A DNA stretch of 36,226 bases from Zygnema cylindricum (Eukaryota; Streptophyta; Zygnematophyceae; Zygnematales; Zygnemataceae). The translations under genes and the position numbers were made by a program. Positions 32,710 through 36,226 of the stretch are shown here, piece after piece. The stretch's first letter is position 1; each line of letters starts with the position of its first letter. Where the stretch lies: positions 279,574 through 315,799 of the forward strand of contig JBBHKE010003381.1 in assembly GCA_037447655.1 (NCBI GenBank), read 5' to 3'. Under the pieces are notes generated by a model. That model worked only from the letters and a program-made list of their open reading frames with translations. It did not search any database and was not told the origin of the DNA.

Positions 32710-33036
32710 ATGCAAAAATTGGCACATTTCAAATTTAATGTTAAACATATTCGTAGAAAGACAAATGTAGTCGCATATCCTTTAAGTAGACATTTTGAAA
32801 TAAGTGTGGTGGTTCGAGATAAATTGATTTTAGATGTTGTTAGAAATGGTTATGATAGAGATCCTTATTTTGATATGATTTGCAAAAATATTTTGGGAGG
32901 AAATTCTGACCAATTAAATGAGAAGCATGTCAAAAACTTTGGAATAGAAGACGGTTTACTGTATTTGCGAATAGGGGATAGATTATGTATTTGTGAAATG
33001 GGAGACTTAAGAATTAAGAGCGTTAAGGACATCTAG
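32710..33036 (+). pseudogene. Gypsy RNase H end and pre-integrase segment
   Basis: This 108-codon frame starts at MQKLAHFKFNVKHIRRKTN, the standard end of Gypsy RNase H. It continues into the linker before the integrase zinc-binding domain (EDGLLYLRIGDRLCI). The HHCC region follows in a shifted frame at about 33035-33140 (RLFWLG and SCVPCQKGK). Confidence 0.85.
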
Positions 33037-33213
33037 GTCGAGATAAAACTCTTAGTCGGTTGCAGAGTAGATTGTTTTGGCTCGGGATAGCAAAGCAAGT
33101 GTCGAAACACGTGGAAAGTTGTGTCCCTTGCCAAAAGGGTAAGCTTAGTAACCAAAAAATTTGAGGTCTCTTTAACCTTTACATATCTCAAAAAACCATG
33201 AGAATCTCTCAAT

Positions 33214-33640
33214 ATGGATTTTATTGTCAGGTTGCCAGCTACATCTATAAGAAATGACAGTATAATTATCGTAGTCGATAGGTTCAGTAAAATGGCAATT
33301 TTTATCCCTTGCAAAACTACTCATTCAGTTGTAGATATTGCAAAGTTATATTTTGACAACATGGTCAGACATCATGGAGTTCCCCAGTTTATAGTGAGTG
33401 ATAGGGATTCTAAATTTACGTATGCATTTTGGAAAGAATTACAACAAAATTTAGGCACTAAATTAAAATGGGTACCTCTTATCATCCTCAGACAAGTGGA
33501 CAAACAGAAAGATAAACAGTAAAATGGAGGAAATGCTTAGTACTGTTTACAGTGGAATTCGGAACAGATGGGAATCTAAACTGCCATTAATGGAATTTGC
33601 TTACAATTCATAAAAACATGCTAGTAGGGGATCCTCACCA
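33214..33640 (+). pseudogene. Gypsy integrase core, frameshifted
   Basis: The frame at 33214-33522 starts MDFIVRLPATS (first catalytic Asp) and includes IIIVVDRFSKMAIFIPC and VSDRDSKFT (second Asp). After LKW the frame is lost: the YHPQTSGQTER block with the Glu region is recoverable only in another frame near 33478-33515. The block following (WESKLPLMEFAYNS, near 33570) is again in a different frame with a TAA. Confidence 0.85.
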
Positions 33641-34067
33641 TTTGAAGTTGCATACGGATACCAACCTAGAGAAGCATTAGACTTAGTGACAGGGGTCACT
33701 CGAGAGAATAGAGGTTGTGGAACAGAGTTTTAAGAAATACATTTAAACAGTTTGGAAAACAGTCAAGGAAACATTACTGAGGCACAATAAGGCAAGAATT
33801 AAATGTTAACCGCAAACAGGGTGATTGGGTGGTAAGCACAAGTGACAAGGTTAGGATTTTAACAACTCATTACAGGTGAAAGATCGAGGGACAATCGGAT
33901 CCTACGGAGAAATTTGCTCTTAAGTACATTGGACCATTTACTGTAATCAAGATGATATCGATAGCTGTTGCCAAATCGGACTTTCCGCCTTCAACAAAAA
34001 ATCATCCACTAATATACATCAGTCAGTTAAAACCAACAAATTTTGACCAACTGAAGAAGAATCGGAA

Positions 34068-34268
34068 TTGGATCCCTCAATAATTATAAAACCTAAGGTC
34101 TATAGATGGGTAATAGATTGGATTGATCAACGGTTCAAAGTCCGCAATACTATATTCTGCCAAGTGCATTATCTAGGAATGCCACAAGATGAGTTGACTT
34201 TAGAGGATAAAAATTTTGAGTTTTTACAAAGGTATTGGAGGGATAATCATATAGAAGTCACGTCTTGA
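34068..34268 (+). pseudogene. Gypsy C-terminal chromodomain-like segment
   Basis: A 66-codon frame with VRNTIFCQVHYLGMPQDEL and FLQRYWRDN blocks. The layout (strand, then a W/Y-rich turn, then a C-terminal helix ending in YWRDN) resembles divergent chromodomains fused to Gypsy integrases. Sequence between the integrase and here (33700-34067) is broken by several stops. Confidence 0.55.
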
Positions 34269-34301
34269 GAATGAAATGTGTTTTAATTGAGGTCGGTTAA
34301 A

Positions 34302-34317
34302 AATAAGGAGGGGATGA
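34302..34317 (+). other. Polypurine tract of the Gypsy element
   Basis: AATAAGGAGGGGATGA lies directly before the 3' LTR start TGTAACAG at 34318. Confidence 0.85.
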
Positions 34318-35284
34318 TGTAACAGTCATAGTGGATCAAACTTGGTTGGGTATTTAAGGCTTAGGAATATAAAGTTATGAATTTGGTAGACGTCCGCGAA
34401 AGAATCGCGCAATTTGGAGTTTTAATTCAAAAGATATAGCAATGGGTGTATTTAGGTGACAACGCGGGGTCAAACTAACAAGTGGGTATCATTGAAACGG
34501 GTTAAGGGTCAAATAAGTACCAAAATACGCGTGTACTTTTCATAAAGTACTAATGAAAAATGTAGTCATTTAGGACGCATGATGGTTCGTTTCGTACAGT
34601 TTCTAGTACGAAACGTCACTTTCACTTAATGGAATTTCGTAGGTAGTTTTGCGTGCGAAATTTGCGACGCACATTCGTGTGAAATCCCGTTTCCTTTGGC
34701 GCACACTTTTGCACGTAAATGTTATGTAGTGAAACGTAGCGCTTGATTGGTTGGTAAATGCTACGTAGTTACTAAGAGATTTCGCACGTTTTTGCATTGG
34801 TCAGTTCGAGTCCTTGCTGATCAATGATTGGCCCAAGTAAAACTTGTTGAAAGGAGCGTTGACTTTGGCCTGGCGTGTCCAAGGCGATGATGGATAAATA
34901 GTAAAGTCTAAGAGGAGAGTAGACATCTTTTCCTTTGGAAAAGTTTGGAGAAATTTTGAATGATCTTGGTCCTGAGCGATTAAAACCAAATTGGAGCATT
35001 GGCATTTTGGCACTGAAATCTCTTACACACTAAGTAATGTTTTAGTAGATTAGAGATAGCATTATTAAGAGTTGAGAGTAGTGGAAAACACTTTAAAAGA
35101 AAGATTGAGCCACGAGGGCAAGAGACCAAGCTAATGTTATGTGGACAGATGCTTTTTCTAATTTAAAGTTTATCCTTATGAGAGTGCTTTCCAAGGTGGA
35201 TGTGTATTTTTCCAATGTGTGGAATGTGTGGTTGAAATTGGTTGTAGTTTTGGGATTTTATGAGAGGTAAGAGATCCTATTACA
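34318..35284 (+). repeat. Gypsy 3' LTR
   Basis: 967 bp, with the TATA-like GATAAATAG near 34895 intact, unlike the 5' copy. The shared hairpin is at 34589-34614. It ends GATCCTATTACA. Confidence 0.94.
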
Positions 35285-36226
35285 CGACGCCACAAGCAAT
35301 TACAAAAAATAACGTGCGACGTCAAAAGCAGTTCCAAAAAATAACGTGGTTCATCATAGATTGCAGATGTTAACAACCGTCACGAGCATTGTCAACGTAT
35401 ACAATTGTCACACCCTTAAGTAACAGTTTCGTTGTTACACATAGGGACATCTAAAATCTAGGTCCGCCGAATCTGCGCTAAAAAACAGAGTAAATTCTCT
35501 AAGTTTCATGTACAGGGAGACGCACCCTGAGCTCTTACGATTTCTCTTTCTGCGGATGTTCGCACTTATGACGTTGGTCCTTCGAATTTGTGCCATTAGA
35601 ACCATATCTTAGGGTGAACCTCCATAAAGTCGTACTTCTTTGTATCGATCGATACTGATTTTTAATTAAATTTGTAAAATATGTTTTCTAAAGATATGCC
35701 AAGATTCTCGAAGCTTTACACGACGACTTTGACTGTCCTATTCTTTGCGTTTTCGAATTCGTGACGCACAATATTATTCTATGCAGTTTGTGGCTATAGT
35801 TGAGTAATGTACTATAGCGTTCTCAAGGAGGACACTACAGCCACAAACTTCACGTGTACAAGGTACACCTGGAAAAAAATAATGATCCACGATGGACGAG
35901 CGATGGTGACATTACAATTAACAACAGCCACGTGCCTTCGAAGAGGGTGGATTCAAATACACCGAAACCGACGAAAAAATCTTTGCCGGGGGATATCCTT
36001 TGACGCTTCTGTTGCCATCCATTGACTTTCATTTAAAGCATAGTTCAAAAGTAGGTGAAAGTAGGCCCATACAATATGCCTATTGTACGCAAAACATACA
36101 ATATGACCTTAAGACCTATATTGTATTGGTCGCAAAATGAAAAAAATAGTAATAGGGTTGAGTTGCACATCGATCGATAGAGAATTAAACGTAATGTCTA
36201 AATTTTGAAAAACATTATGACATTTT
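35285..36226. repeat. Right part of the split repeat and family member at the window end
   Basis: 35285-35346 is two near-tandem copies of CGACGYCAMAAGCARTTMC with AAAAAATAACGTG. At 35378-35440, CACGAGCATTGTCAACGTATACAATTGTCAC matches 24692-24722 almost exactly. Later, GCGCTAAAA with following ACCCT-type text (35476) and 36038-36222 match 24785-24850 and 24941-25125. No gene is supported; open frames at 35807-36032 show no domain. Confidence 0.72.

Larger units (their letters stand above)
28322..35284 (+). mobile_element. Ty3/Gypsy LTR retrotransposon, full-length but decayed
   Basis: LTRs lie at 28322-29269 (948 bp) and 34318-35284 (967 bp), both TGTAACAGT...TATTACA. The internal order is gag, protease, reverse transcriptase, RNase H, integrase, which is the Gypsy order. 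A degenerate Met-type primer site follows the 5' LTR, and a purine tract precedes the 3' LTR. Flanking pentamers CAGCG (28317-28321) and CGACG (35285-35289) are only a partial match for a target duplication. The uninterrupted paralogous site near 24575 (CATGCGACAAACC) nevertheless supports insertion at this point. Many in-frame TAG stops, frameshifts and a deletion across the reverse transcriptase core make it inactive. A divergent chromodomain-like C-terminus suggests a chromovirus-type lineage (inference). Confidence 0.94.

Noticed and set aside
35807-36032. Overlapping opposite-strand frames of 60-72 codons at the right end
   Set aside because: No domain, no splice context, and the region belongs to a repeat family.

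Overview
This is nuclear DNA from a plant, most likely a land plant and probably a seed plant. Coding regions are split by GT-AG introns. The two host genes encode proteins of plant organelle type. Most of the rest is transposable elements typical of plants: Copia and Gypsy LTR retrotransposons with 5-bp target duplications and tRNA-Met-like primer sites, a hAT-like non-autonomous element, and several foldback elements. I cannot name the species. I see no operons, CRISPR arrays, rRNA or convincing tRNA genes.

Layout. 1-690 has no recognisable gene. 691-1658 is a solo Gypsy LTR flanked by GATTT. 2122-8336 is a minus-strand Copia element flanked by GTTTT; its integrase domain is split by a second solo LTR (4116-5163, flanked by TCTCC), and most of its reverse transcriptase and RNase H is deleted. 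8342-9372 shows nothing I can name. 9381-10225 is a hAT-like element, and 10391-11016 is another inverted-repeat element. 11615-12621 is a small two-exon host gene (plus strand, 92 aa) that looks like a plant mitochondrial complex I accessory subunit. A degenerate hairpin-rich repeat cluster follows (about 12970-13390), then about 2.4 kb without a supported gene.

15853-19351 (minus strand) is a complete six-exon gene for a xi-class glutathione transferase (glutathionyl-hydroquinone reductase, 377 aa) with an N-terminal organelle-targeting-like extension. One intron holds a MITE, and another is a polypurine intron that stays open in frame.

From 19.6 kb to the end the window is almost entirely repeats: an inverted-repeat element with a 40-bp palindrome (19591-20304); a family rich in ATTAGAGTAA (20.38-20.64 and 23.1-23.87 kb, the latter tandem and ending at an N gap); a 5'-truncated Copia remnant (20.7-21.87 kb); a roughly 978-bp repeat family (24.1-25.4 kb and the window's right end); a large inverted repeat (about 25.5-27.0 kb); and a full-length but decayed Gypsy element (28322-35284). 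The Gypsy element sits inside a copy of that 978-bp family and has lost its reverse transcriptase catalytic core and the TATA segment of its 5' LTR.

The two host genes converge and are otherwise unrelated apart from probable organelle location. I found no coherent new multi-gene system. The most useful observations are the nested insertion history, the in-frame retained-intron possibility in the glutathionyl-hydroquinone reductase gene, and related inverted-repeat ends lying both upstream of one host gene and inside an intron of the other.
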